A stretch of DNA of 13,381 nucleotides from contig CAMPIX010000037.1 in NCBI GenBank assembly GCA_946886565.1, forward strand, positions 1 to 13,381, written 5' to 3'. Shown here one piece after another: positions 1 through 6,128 of this stretch. How positions within the stretch are numbered: the stretch's first letter is position 1; each line of letters begins with the position of its first letter. A program made the translations under genes and the position numbers. A model generated the notes under the pieces. That model had not been told where the DNA came from. It made no database searches and saw only the letters and a program-made list of their open reading frames with translations. This DNA is from an uncultured Altererythrobacter sp. (GTDB lineage: Bacteria > Pseudomonadota > Alphaproteobacteria > Sphingomonadales > Sphingomonadaceae).

Positions 1-306
1 GGCGTCGACCGCGTCGCGACGATCGCCACCGAGAAGACCCGCGCGGTCAAGATGGGGCTCGAGGCGGACAAAGTGACGCTCTCGGTCACCTCGCCCGACA
101 ACGGCACCGCGGCCGAGGAAGTCCCCGCCGACTACGCCGCCGAAGGGTTCGAGATCGGCTTCAACGCGAACTACCTCAAGGACATCCTGAGTCAAATCGA
201 CAGCGATACGGTCGAACTGCACCTCGCCGACGCCGGCGCACCCACGCTGATCCGGCAGGATGCGAACAGCCCGGCGCTCTACGTGCTGATGCCGATGCGG
301 GTCTAG
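1..306 (+). CDS. dnaN: DNA polymerase III beta sliding clamp, C-terminal fragment
   Basis: This is the last 101 codons of the beta clamp, which as a dimeric ring tethers DNA polymerase III to DNA during replication. The gene is cut by the window's left edge, and the reading frame is open from base 1 to the TAG at 304-306. The fragment starts GVDRVATIATEKTRAVKMGL and ends with ALYVLMPMRV, the conserved closing strand of the third clamp domain. That C-terminal segment helps form the hydrophobic pocket that binds clamp-binding peptides. The downstream 60 bp contain no convincing terminator, only 4-bp stems near 310-323, so readthrough into the toxin-antitoxin genes is possible. Family assignment is firm. 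The missing N-terminal two thirds lie outside the window. Confidence 0.95.
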   Translation, partial: GVDRVATIATEKTRAVKMGLEADKVTLSVTSPDNGTAAEEVPADYAAEGFEIGFNANYLKDILSQIDSDTVELHLADAGAPTLIRQDANSPALYVLMPMRV

Positions 307-331
307 CCGCGAGCTCCTCGAGCGCCTGGTA

Positions 332-360
332 TTGCCAAGAGTAAGGGATTTCCTTACATT
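332..360 (+). promoter_or_regulatory. Candidate sigma70-type promoter of the toxin-antitoxin operon
   Basis: TTGCCA at 332-337 and TACATT at 355-360 are separated by exactly 17 bases. They match the -35 and -10 consensus at 5 of 6 and 4 of 6 positions. Transcription from such a promoter would begin about 6-7 bases after the -10 box, at or next to the ATG at 367, giving a leaderless mRNA. In keeping with this there is no properly spaced Shine-Dalgarno sequence: the only GAGG ends one base before the ATG. This is a pattern match by eye, without experimental support. Confidence 0.45.
341..357. promoter_or_regulatory. Perfect 6-bp inverted repeat, candidate TA autorepression operator
   Basis: GTAAGG (341-346) and CCTTAC (352-357) form a perfect inverted repeat around a 5-base centre. 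It occupies the spacer and overlaps the first bases of the candidate -10 box, so a bound dimer would block RNA polymerase. AbrB/MazE-type antitoxins are DNA-binding dimers that commonly repress their own operon through a palindrome in this place. The palindrome is seen directly; its role is inferred. Confidence 0.45.
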
Positions 361-366
361 CGAGGC

Positions 367-588
367 ATGATCCTTGGAAAGATCACCGCGAAGGCGCAGA
401 CCACGATTCCACAGGCTGTACGTCGTGCGCTCGGCCTGATGCCTGGCGACGAAGTGGAGTGGAAAATCCAGGGCGATCGCGTCGTGATGACGCGGGCTAG
501 CCGTGCTTCGGATCCGTTTGTAGGCAATCTCAAAGCTTTTACCGAATGGGCGAGCGACGCCGATTGCCGGGCGTTCGACCATCGCTGA
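367..588 (+). CDS. AbrB/MazE/SpoVT-type antitoxin
   Basis: A 73-residue protein beginning MILGKITAKAQTTIPQAVRR, the typical swapped-hairpin AbrB/MazE DNA-binding fold (residues about 1-48: K-x-Q-T-T-I-P, then A-L-G-L-x-P-G-D-E-V). The C-terminal tail (about 49-73) is acidic and aromatic and would be the part that binds and neutralises the toxin. Known family members dimerise, bind an operator through the N-terminal domain and mask the partner RNase. The start is the only ATG fitting the domain. The gene has no good Shine-Dalgarno but sits directly after a candidate promoter. It overlaps the toxin frame by 8 bp if the toxin begins at 581. Codons such as CTT, GGA, CCA, GTA and TTT are commoner here than in neighbouring genes, hinting at horizontal acquisition. 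No specific family name such as MazE or VapB can be fixed from sequence alone. Confidence 0.85.
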   Translation: MILGKITAKAQTTIPQAVRRALGLMPGDEVEWKIQGDRVVMTRASRASDPFVGNLKAFTEWASDADCRAFDHR

Positions 589-928
589 GTCGAATTTTGC
601 GTTCGGCGATGTCGTTTGGGTGCCGTTCCCCTTCGTCGAAGCGCCCCGCTTGCGCGAACGCCCGGCCGTGGTCGTGCGGTCGATGCAACCACACGATGGG
701 ATCGACCTTCTCTGGGTCTTGATGATCACCAGCGCCGCCAACAAGGGCTGGCGCGGTGACGTTTCACTCGAAGACAACTTCCTCGACTGCGGGTTGCAGG
801 TTCCCTGCATAGTCCGAACCGTCAAGATCGCCACAGTCGAGGCGGGCAGGTCGCGCAAGAGCGGCAGGTTGCCCAAAGAGACGCGAGACGCGGTGCGCGA
901 AAAGATCGCGCTCGCTTCGGCGGCCTAG
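581..928 (+). CDS. PemK/MazF-family toxin, probable endoribonuclease, with non-standard start codon
   Basis: Toxin partner of the preceding antitoxin. PemK/MazF toxins are ribosome-independent mRNA interferases. Family features counted from codon 581: the beta-1 strand FGDVVWVPFPF (8-18), RERPAVVV (25-32) with the arginine region of the active site, MITS (48-51) with the catalytic Thr/Ser region, WRGDVSLED, and VRTVKIATVE near the C-terminus. The frame is open from 524. The first ATG/GTG/TTG is GTG at 620, which would delete most of beta-1. I therefore place the N-terminus at the ATC at 581: it begins (ATC)-A-E-S-N-F-A-F-G-D and gives 115 residues, the usual family length. If translated from ATC the toxin would be made poorly; otherwise it starts at GTG 620 and may be inactive. 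The TAG stop (926-928) overlaps the convergent oxidoreductase stop. Family assignment is strong; the start is uncertain. Confidence 0.75.
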   Translation: MAESNFAFGDVVWVPFPFVEAPRLRERPAVVVRSMQPHDGIDLLWVLMITSAANKGWRGDVSLEDNFLDCGLQVPCIVRTVKIATVEAGRSRKSGRLPKETRDAVREKIALASAA

Positions 929-1932
929 ATTTCGACTACGATTTTGCCGAAGTGGCCGCCGTTTTCCTGATGGCGGAAGGCTTCGGCCAGGTTCGCGAGT
1001 GGGAAACGGTCGGAGATGACTGGCTTGATTCCGCTCGCCTCGATCCCGGCGATCATCGCGAGCTGGTGCGCGCGGCTGCCGACCGTGAGGCCTTGGACGC
1101 GCAGGTTCTTGCCCATCAACAGCCCGGTCTGGACCGGCCCGGCGAAGCCCGCGAGCACGCCGATCAACGCCACGTGGCCGCCGACGCGGGTCGCCGTCAT
1201 CGATTGGTCGAGCGTGCCTGCGCCGCCGATCTCCACCACGCAGTCCACCCCGCGGCCGCCGGTGATTTCCAGCGCTTCCGCGCCCCACGCAGGTATCTCC
1301 TTGTAATTGACCAGATGATCCGCGCCGAGTGCACGTAGCCGCTCGAGCTTCTCGTCCGACGAACTGGTCGCGATCACCATCGCACCCGCGGCCTTGGCAA
1401 ACTGGAGCGCGAACACCGAGACGCCGCCGCTGCCCTGCACGAGCACGGTGTCGCCCGGCTTCACGGCGTTGTCGACGAACAGTGCGCGCCAGGCGGTGAG
1501 GCCGGCGCAAGTCAGCGTCGCGGCCTCGGCATGGTCGTAACCGGCGGGGGCGCGTGTAAACCAGCTTGCCGGCGCAATCACGGTTTCGCGCGCGTAGCCG
1601 TCGATCCCGTCGCCGGGCACGCGGCGAAACGCGGTGGCGGGCGGGTTGCCGTCGGTCCATTCGGGAAAGAACAGGCTGAGCGCGGCGTCGCCGACCGCGA
1701 AGTCGGTCACGCCTTCGCCCACCGCCTCGATCAATCCGGCACCGTCGGACATCGGAATGCGTCCGGCTTCGGCCGGGATCATCCCGGTGACCACCGCGTA
1801 GTCGTGATAGTTGAGCGAGCTCGCCTTCAGCGCCACGCAGATTTCGCCCGGGCCGGGCGGGCCCGGATCGTCGATCTCGTGGAGCGCGAGCGTATCGAGC
1901 GATGCAGGCGAGCCGATCCGGATCGCCTTCAT
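925..1932 (-). CDS. MDR-superfamily NAD(P)-dependent alcohol dehydrogenase/quinone reductase-like protein
   Basis: A 335-residue medium-chain dehydrogenase/reductase, starting [20 protein letters not shown]. The N-terminal GroES-like domain covers about 1-125 with LNYHDYAVVTG at 40-50. Where zinc-dependent alcohol dehydrogenases have the catalytic cysteine (C-R-T-D-x-x-V), this protein has NYHDYAVV, so catalytic zinc is unlikely and the quinone oxidoreductase-like group is the better fit. The Rossmann domain (about 130-270) has the nucleotide-binding loop QGSGGVSVFALQ (166-177). Serines, arginine and lysine after the second beta strand (ATSSSDEKLERLR) favour NADPH. It would act in the cytoplasm; the substrate is not predictable. 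ATG (1932-1930) overlaps the upstream amidohydrolase TGA as ATGA, and a GAGG lies 7 bases before it, so the two are translationally coupled. The stop TAG overlaps the convergent toxin stop. Confidence 0.88.
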   Translation of the reverse strand: MKAIRIGSPASLDTLALHEIDDPGPPGPGEICVALKASSLNYHDYAVVTGMIPAEAGRIPMSDGAGLIEAVGEGVTDFAVGDAALSLFFPEWTDGNPPATAFRRVPGDGIDGYARETVIAPASWFTRAPAGYDHAEAATLTCAGLTAWRALFVDNAVKPGDTVLVQGSGGVSVFALQFAKAAGAMVIATSSSDEKLERLRALGADHLVNYKEIPAWGAEALEITGGRGVDCVVEIGGAGTLDQSMTATRVGGHVALIGVLAGFAGPVQTGLLMGKNLRVQGLTVGSRAHQLAMIAGIEASGIKPVISDRFPLANLAEAFRHQENGGHFGKIVVEI

Positions 1933-3683
1933 TCGGCCGCCTCGAGCATCTCGACCCGCTGCGGACCGCGCACGAGGCCGCCCGGCGTGGCGCCGGTCCA
2001 TTGCCCGTCGCGGAAGGTGACGACGCCGTTCTTGATCGTGGCGAGGTAGCCCTCGGCCTTCTGCAACAGGCGCTTGCCGCCTGCGGGCAAGTCGAACGCG
2101 AGCCACGGCTTGCCGAGCTTGAGCGCCTCCATGTCGATCACGTTGATGTCGGCGAGATAGCCGGGCGCGATCACGCCGCGATCCTCGAGGCCGTAGAGCC
2201 GCGCGGTGTCGGCGCACTGGCGCTTGATCGCATGCTCGAGCCCAATGCGGCCGCCGCGGCGACGGTCGCGCACCCAGTGCTGGAGCATGAAGGTGGGCGA
2301 AGCCGCGTCGCAGATCGTGCCGCAATGCGCGCCGCCGTCCGAGAGCGAATTGACCGTGTCGTCCGCCTGCTGGAGCTCCTCGAGGAAATCGAGGTTGCCG
2401 TCGGCGTAATTGAGGATCGGCAGGTAGATGAACCCTGTTCCCTCGCCGCGGCACAGCATGTCGTAGGCGTATTCCTCGCAGCTCACCTCTGCCGCGGCGG
2501 CGCGCGCCTGCACGCTCGCCTCGGCGCCGGGTTCGTAGTCGAAATCCTCGTCCATCTCGAACTGCATCGTCCAGCCGGCGACCACCACCATCAGCAGCCC
2601 GAGCATGTCGGGCGGAGCCGCGCTGAAGTCGTTGGCTTCGGCGAGCAGCCGCGCCTTGAACGCCGGGTCGAACAGCTTGGCCTTCTGCTCCTCCCACGGC
2701 AAATCCATGATCGCCTGCCAGCTCGGGCGGAAGCGGAATGGATGGACGGTGCCGCGCCAGGCCATGACCACGCCGTTGCCGCGCAAGGCGATCTGCGCGA
2801 CGATATTCGCGCCGCTCGCATTCTCGGCGCGCATCGTGGCGATCTGTTCCTCCAGCGGCAGCTCCTTGGCGATCGATTGCAGCGCGGCGAACGTGACCGG
2901 CAGGCCCGTCTCGCGGCTCAACCTGCCCATCCAGTCGAACTCGTTCCACTCGCGGTTGAGGTCGCTCGCCATCTCGAACACGCCGTGGCCCGCGCGGCCC
3001 ATCGCCCGGCCGATCTCGATCAGCTCCTCGGCAGTGGCGGTGGTGCCGGGGACGACCTCGCCGTCGACCGACTTGTGGATTACCGTGCGGCTGGTCGAGA
3101 AGCCGAGCGCGCCCGCACGCACGCCTTCCTCGACGATGCGGCTCATCTCGGCGATATCCGCCTCGGTCGGCACTGCGCCGGGTTGCTCGCGGTCGCCGAG
3201 CACGTAGGCGCGCACTGCACCGTGCGGAACATGGGTGCCGACATCGATCGTGCGCGGCAGCTTCTCGAGCGCGTCGAGATATTCGGGGAAGGTCTCCCAG
3301 TTCCAGGTGATGCCCTCGGCGAGCGCGGTGCCGGGGATATCCTCGACGCCCTCCATCAGCCCGATCAGCCACTCGTGGCGGTCGGGGGCGGCGGGCGCGA
3401 AGCCGACGCCGCAGTTGCCCATGACCACGGTGGTCACGCCGTGCCAGCTCGAGGGCGCCATCTCGGCGTCCCAGGTCGCCTGTCCGTCGTAATGCGTGTG
3501 GATGTCGACGAAGCCGGGGGTGACGATCTTGCCCGCGGCGTCGATCTCCTCGGCGGCATCGCCGCGCACCTCGCCGACGTGCGCGATCAGGCCGTCCAGA
3601 ATCGCGACGTCGCCGGTGAAACGCTCGGCGCCGGTGCCGTCGACAATCGTGCCGTTGCGAATGATCAGGTCGAATGCGGGCAT
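1929..3683 (-). CDS. Amidohydrolase, N-acyl-D-amino-acid deacylase (D-aminoacylase)-like
   Basis: A 584-residue amidohydrolase of the D-aminoacylase/dihydroorotase-like group, probably a cytoplasmic metal-dependent hydrolase. The small beta domain comes from both ends: [18 protein letters not shown] at the start and [11 protein letters not shown] (508-517) near the end. Metal-site features are [11 protein letters not shown] with the HxH pair His62/His64, the GNCGVGF loop with Cys91 (the bridging cysteine of D-aminoacylases), and SDGGAH (448-453) with catalytic-type Asp449. The two histidine motifs between these in classical D-aminoacylases are not obvious: the corresponding strands read GVFEMASD (234-241) and VTFAALQS (263-270). 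The substrate is therefore unsure. AGGAG lies 6 bases before the ATG, supporting the start. It is the first gene of a two-gene operon with the oxidoreductase (4-bp overlap). An N-acyl-D-amino acid deacylase role is inferred from family only. Confidence 0.85.
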   Translation of the reverse strand: MPAFDLIIRNGTIVDGTGAERFTGDVAILDGLIAHVGEVRGDAAEEIDAAGKIVTPGFVDIHTHYDGQATWDAEMAPSSWHGVTTVVMGNCGVGFAPAAPDRHEWLIGLMEGVEDIPGTALAEGITWNWETFPEYLDALEKLPRTIDVGTHVPHGAVRAYVLGDREQPGAVPTEADIAEMSRIVEEGVRAGALGFSTSRTVIHKSVDGEVVPGTTATAEELIEIGRAMGRAGHGVFEMASDLNREWNEFDWMGRLSRETGLPVTFAALQSIAKELPLEEQIATMRAENASGANIVAQIALRGNGVVMAWRGTVHPFRFRPSWQAIMDLPWEEQKAKLFDPAFKARLLAEANDFSAAPPDMLGLLMVVVAGWTMQFEMDEDFDYEPGAEASVQARAAAAEVSCEEYAYDMLCRGEGTGFIYLPILNYADGNLDFLEELQQADDTVNSLSDGGAHCGTICDAASPTFMLQHWVRDRRRGGRIGLEHAIKRQCADTARLYGLEDRGVIAPGYLADINVIDMEALKLGKPWLAFDLPAGGKRLLQKAEGYLATIKNGVVTFRDGQWTGATPGGLVRGPQRVEMLEAAE

Positions 3684-3758
3684 GCTGGGCTCCTCTCTCC
3701 GGGGAGGAAGGTCTCATATCGCAACTGATGAGTCCAGAAGAAGGCGAAGAGTGATTCA

Positions 3759-3782
3759 CGCGGAGACGCGGAGATGCGGAGA
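3759..3782. repeat. Three tandem copies of an 8-bp unit (YGCGGAGA)
   Basis: CGCGGAGA at 3759-3766, CGCGGAGA at 3767-3774 and TGCGGAGA at 3775-3782 follow each other without gaps, inside a purine-rich stretch (about 3731-3790) upstream of the minus-strand amidohydrolase. A related 8-bp unit, GCGCCTCT, is repeated twice at 3924-3939 in the opposite sense. Both belong to one repeat-rich intergenic block, 3684-3951, in which I see no gene. Confidence 0.75.
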
Positions 3783-3799
3783 GGAAGAGTTTTGGCGCT

Positions 3800-3934
3800 C
3801 ACAGAGGCGCGGAGGCACAGAGGATGGTTTGCCAGCGCCGCAGGCATTCATCCAAAATCAATGACGTCGCCACGGAGATGATTGCGGCTGCGCCGCGGAT
3901 GAAAACAGCCCCTCTGTGCCTCCGCGCCTCTGCG
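3800..3934. repeat. Long inverted repeat (24-bp arms, 87-bp spacer) between two minus-strand operons
   Basis: The left arm 3800-3823 and right arm 3911-3934 are reverse complements at 23 of 24 positions, with 22 consecutive matches (3802-3823 against 3911-3932). Inside the spacer a second pair, TTCATCC (3847-3853) and GGATGAA (3897-3903), also matches. Transcribed RNA could form a long stem with an internal secondary stem. The right arm ends 17 bases downstream of the reductase stop codon, so the structure may protect or terminate the phaC-phaZ-reductase mRNA. There is no U-run, so a classical intrinsic terminator is unlikely. The composition suggests a dispersed intergenic repeat family; copy number elsewhere cannot be seen from this window. 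Confidence 0.8.
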
Positions 3935-3951
3935 CCTCTGCGCGAACCCAA

Positions 3952-5268
3952 CTATCCCCGCGCCCGGATCATTGCTTCGATGTCGACGAACTTTTCGCGC
4001 GGGGCGCCTTCGCGGGCGGCGCGGGCCTCGGCTTCCTCGATCTTCTTCCAGTCGCGGAAGGTGACAATGTCGAGCCCGCGCTCCTCGGCGAGCGCGTTGA
4101 AGCCGGTGCGGCCTTCCTTGCCGCCTCCGCCGAGCACGCCGGCGGAAAGATCCTCGGCGATCTTCTCGACCACGCCGAACCCGTCGGGGCGGTTGGTGCC
4201 GATCGTGCCGGTCGGGCCGCGCTTGGCCCAGCCCACGCAGTAGAGGCCGGGCAGGATGCGCCCCTCGTCGTTGGCGAAGCGGCCCGCGCGTTCGTCGAAC
4301 GGCACGTCGGGGATCGGCGAGCTGCGGTAGCCGATGCAGCTCACCACCAGATCGGCGGGAATGGTGTAGGTTTCGCCGGTGCCGATCGCCTTGCCCGCCT
4401 CGACCGTGGTGCGCTCGACCTCGATCGCCTCGACCTTGCCCTCGCCGAGCAGGCGTACGGGACTGGCGAACATGTCGAAGTCGATCTCTTGCGCCTTGTC
4501 GGCGCGTTCGCTCTCCGGGATCGCGGCGTAGCTGCGCAAATGCGCGACCGACTTGCGCAAGCCGGGCTCGAGGATTGCGTCCTCCGCCTCTTCGGGAAGA
4601 TCGGCCGGATCGACGCGCGGGCTCGCGCGCTCGAGGTGCATCAGTTCGCCCAGTTCCTTGGGCGTCATCATGATCTGATGCGGCCCGCGGCGGCCGACGA
4701 TCGTGATCGTGCGCAGGTTCGACTGTCGCAGCGCGTCGAGCGCGTGTGCGACGATGTCGGACTCGGCGAATTCGGCCTCCGTCTTGGCGAGGATGCGCGC
4801 GACGTCGAGCGCGACATTGCCCATGCCGATCACCACCGCGTTGGCGCCCGACAGGTCGGGGTTCAGCTCGGCGAACTGCGGATGGCCATTGTACCAACCG
4901 ACGAAGGCGGCGCTGCCGAAGACGTTGCGCAAGTCCTCTCCCGGCAGGCCGAGCGCCCGGTCGTGCGGGGCGCCGGTGGCGAAGACCACCGCGTCGTAGA
5001 GCGATTGCAGCTCCGGCACGCTAACGTCGGCGCCGACGGTTACGTTGCCGACGAAGCGCACGTTCTCGTTGAGCGCGGTCGCCTCGTAGCGGCGGCTGAC
5101 GCCCTTGATCGACTGGTGATCGGGCGCGACGCCCGTGCGGATCAGGCCGTAGGGGACGGGCAGGGTGTCGAAGATGTCGACCCGGATGTCGTCGCCCCAA
5201 TGCTTCTGTGCCGCTTCGGCGGTGTAGTAGCCCGCCGGGCCCGAGCCGATGATCGCGATGTGGCGCAT
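3952..5268 (-). CDS. FAD-dependent ferredoxin--NADP+ reductase (adrenodoxin reductase/FprA type)
   Basis: A 438-residue two-dinucleotide-domain flavoprotein that would pass electrons between NADPH and a ferredoxin in the cytoplasm. The FAD site is IAIIGSGPAGYYTAE (4-18). The substrate-side segment PVPYGLIRTGVAPDHQSIK (37-55) is characteristic of the adrenodoxin reductase/FprA family. The NADPH site is VVIGMGNVALDVARIL (145-160), followed by VGRRGPHQ (191-198), whose arginines fit 2'-phosphate binding. The C-terminal FAD motif is GWAKRGPTGTIGTNRPDG (346-363). Length agrees with bacterial FprA proteins (about 450). The ATG (5268-5266) shares one base with the phaZ stop as TGATG. Upstream GGGGAGA is about 16 bases away, too far for a normal site, so coupling to phaZ translation is likely. 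No ferredoxin gene lies in the window, so the electron partner is unknown. Confidence 0.92.
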   Translation of the reverse strand: MRHIAIIGSGPAGYYTAEAAQKHWGDDIRVDIFDTLPVPYGLIRTGVAPDHQSIKGVSRRYEATALNENVRFVGNVTVGADVSVPELQSLYDAVVFATGAPHDRALGLPGEDLRNVFGSAAFVGWYNGHPQFAELNPDLSGANAVVIGMGNVALDVARILAKTEAEFAESDIVAHALDALRQSNLRTITIVGRRGPHQIMMTPKELGELMHLERASPRVDPADLPEEAEDAILEPGLRKSVAHLRSYAAIPESERADKAQEIDFDMFASPVRLLGEGKVEAIEVERTTVEAGKAIGTGETYTIPADLVVSCIGYRSSPIPDVPFDERAGRFANDEGRILPGLYCVGWAKRGPTGTIGTNRPDGFGVVEKIAEDLSAGVLGGGGKEGRTGFNALAEERGLDIVTFRDWKKIEEAEARAAREGAPREKFVDIEAMIRARG

Positions 5269-6116
5269 CAGGCGGCTTGCGCCATCTCCCCGGCATCGGG
5301 TGCATCGAGGAACCTGCGGATCGCGGCCACGCATTCGTCCGCATGGCTGAGCAGGAACAGATGTCCGCCGCCCTCGAGCACCTGCAGCTCGCTGTTCGGA
5401 ATCAGCGCGTCGAGGATCCGGCCGTTGGCGAGCGGGACGATGCGGTCGTCGTCGCCCATCAGGATCAGGGTCGGCTTCTTGAGGAAGGGCAGGGCGGGGG
5501 CGCTGGTCCAGCCGATCATCGCGAGGAGCTGGTAGAGGTAACCGCGCCGGCTCGGCGGCTTGAGCCGGGCGATGTGTCCGGCCTTGCCCGAGGCCTTGCC
5601 GAGTGCCCCGCCATAGAGCGTGCGGAAATGCTTCTCCATGAAGGCAGCGTCGACATAGCGCCGCGGATTCGCCATCTTGCCGAGCGCTGCCGGGCTGCCG
5701 GGCACCATGACCATGCCCGCGCTCGTCGCGCAGAGCACCAGCCGCCGCGTGCGCGCGGGGTGCTGGAGCGCGAAATGCTGCGCCATTGCGCCGCCCCAGC
5801 TCACCCCCATGACGTCGACCTGATCGAGCTTGAGCCGGTCAAGCAGCCGCGCGGCCGTCCACGCCATCGTGGCGGCGTTGTAGGGAACCACCGGGTCGGG
5901 CGAACCGCCGACGCCGGGCATGTCGAACATCACGAAGCCGCGGTCGTCGAGCGCTTCGGCCAATGGGGCGACCGCCTCGATATTGGCGCCGATGCCGTTG
6001 AAAAACAGCACCGGCAGATGCTCGCTCTCCATGTCGAGCCGCCAGCGCGCGACGCGCAGCGTACGTCCGCCGACCGTCTCGAGGGAGATTTCGGCGGTGG
6101 TCATGGCATCGGACAA
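5268..6116 (-). CDS. phaZ: Alpha/beta hydrolase, intracellular PHA depolymerase (PhaZ type)
   Basis: A 282-residue alpha/beta hydrolase closely resembling the intracellular medium-chain PHA depolymerase of pseudomonads, which releases hydroxy acids from PHA granules. Shared features: FFNGIGANIE (38-47, oxyanion region), FDMPGVGGSPDP (64-75), the nucleophile elbow GVSWGG with Ser106, LCATSAGMVMVPG (128-140), PRRY (151-154), GWTSAP (202-207), GDDDRIVPL (221-229) with the acid residue and GGGHLFLLS (249-257) with His252. I chose TTG at 6116: GAGGAGG, overlapping the phaC stop, stands 5 bases before it. ATG at 6104 fits homologue length but is 17 bases from that site; ATG at 6146 would overlap phaC by 20 bp. 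It lies directly after phaC and touches the reductase gene by one base. Function is well supported by family and context; the start is less sure. Confidence 0.88.
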   Translation of the reverse strand: MSDAMTTAEISLETVGGRTLRVARWRLDMESEHLPVLFFNGIGANIEAVAPLAEALDDRGFVMFDMPGVGGSPDPVVPYNAATMAWTAARLLDRLKLDQVDVMGVSWGGAMAQHFALQHPARTRRLVLCATSAGMVMVPGSPAALGKMANPRRYVDAAFMEKHFRTLYGGALGKASGKAGHIARLKPPSRRGYLYQLLAMIGWTSAPALPFLKKPTLILMGDDDRIVPLANGRILDALIPNSELQVLEGGGHLFLLSHADECVAAIRRFLDAPDAGEMAQAA

Positions 6117-6121
6117 GCGCG

Positions 6122-6128
6122 CCTCCTC
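6122..6128 (-). promoter_or_regulatory. Shine-Dalgarno of phaZ overlapping the phaC stop codon
   Basis: Read on the minus strand, GAGGAGG spans 6128-6122 and shares two bases with the phaC TGA (6129-6127). Its spacing (5 bases) points to the TTG at 6116 as the phaZ start. Ribosomes ending phaC would be placed directly on the phaZ start region, so the two proteins are likely made together. Confidence 0.6.

Noticed and set aside
307..331. Terminator after dnaN
   Set aside because: Only 4-bp alternative stems around CTC and no T-run; not enough to call.
354..692. 112-codon minus-strand frame opposite the toxin-antitoxin genes
   Set aside because: Arg-rich shadow frame, whereas the plus-strand frames match known antitoxin and toxin families.
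1902..3728. 608-codon plus-strand frame opposite the amidohydrolase
   Set aside because: Low-complexity shadow frame with no domain, while the opposite strand encodes clear metal-site motifs and has a good Shine-Dalgarno.
925..3759. Single 944-codon minus-strand frame that could be read as an amidohydrolase-reductase fusion
   Set aside because: Upstream of 1932 this frame is Arg/Ala-rich with no domain. The amidohydrolase lies in another frame (1929-3683) and ends in an ATGA overlap, so these are two genes, not a fusion.
3665..3847. 60-codon minus-strand frame containing LCLRASVS-like peptide
   Set aside because: It is a translation of the intergenic repeat block, a common source of false small genes. 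It overlaps the amidohydrolase start and has no ribosome site.
3759..3944. Possible CRISPR array from the short tandem repeats
   Set aside because: The repeats are 8 bp and contiguous, with no unique spacers of regular length and no cas genes nearby.
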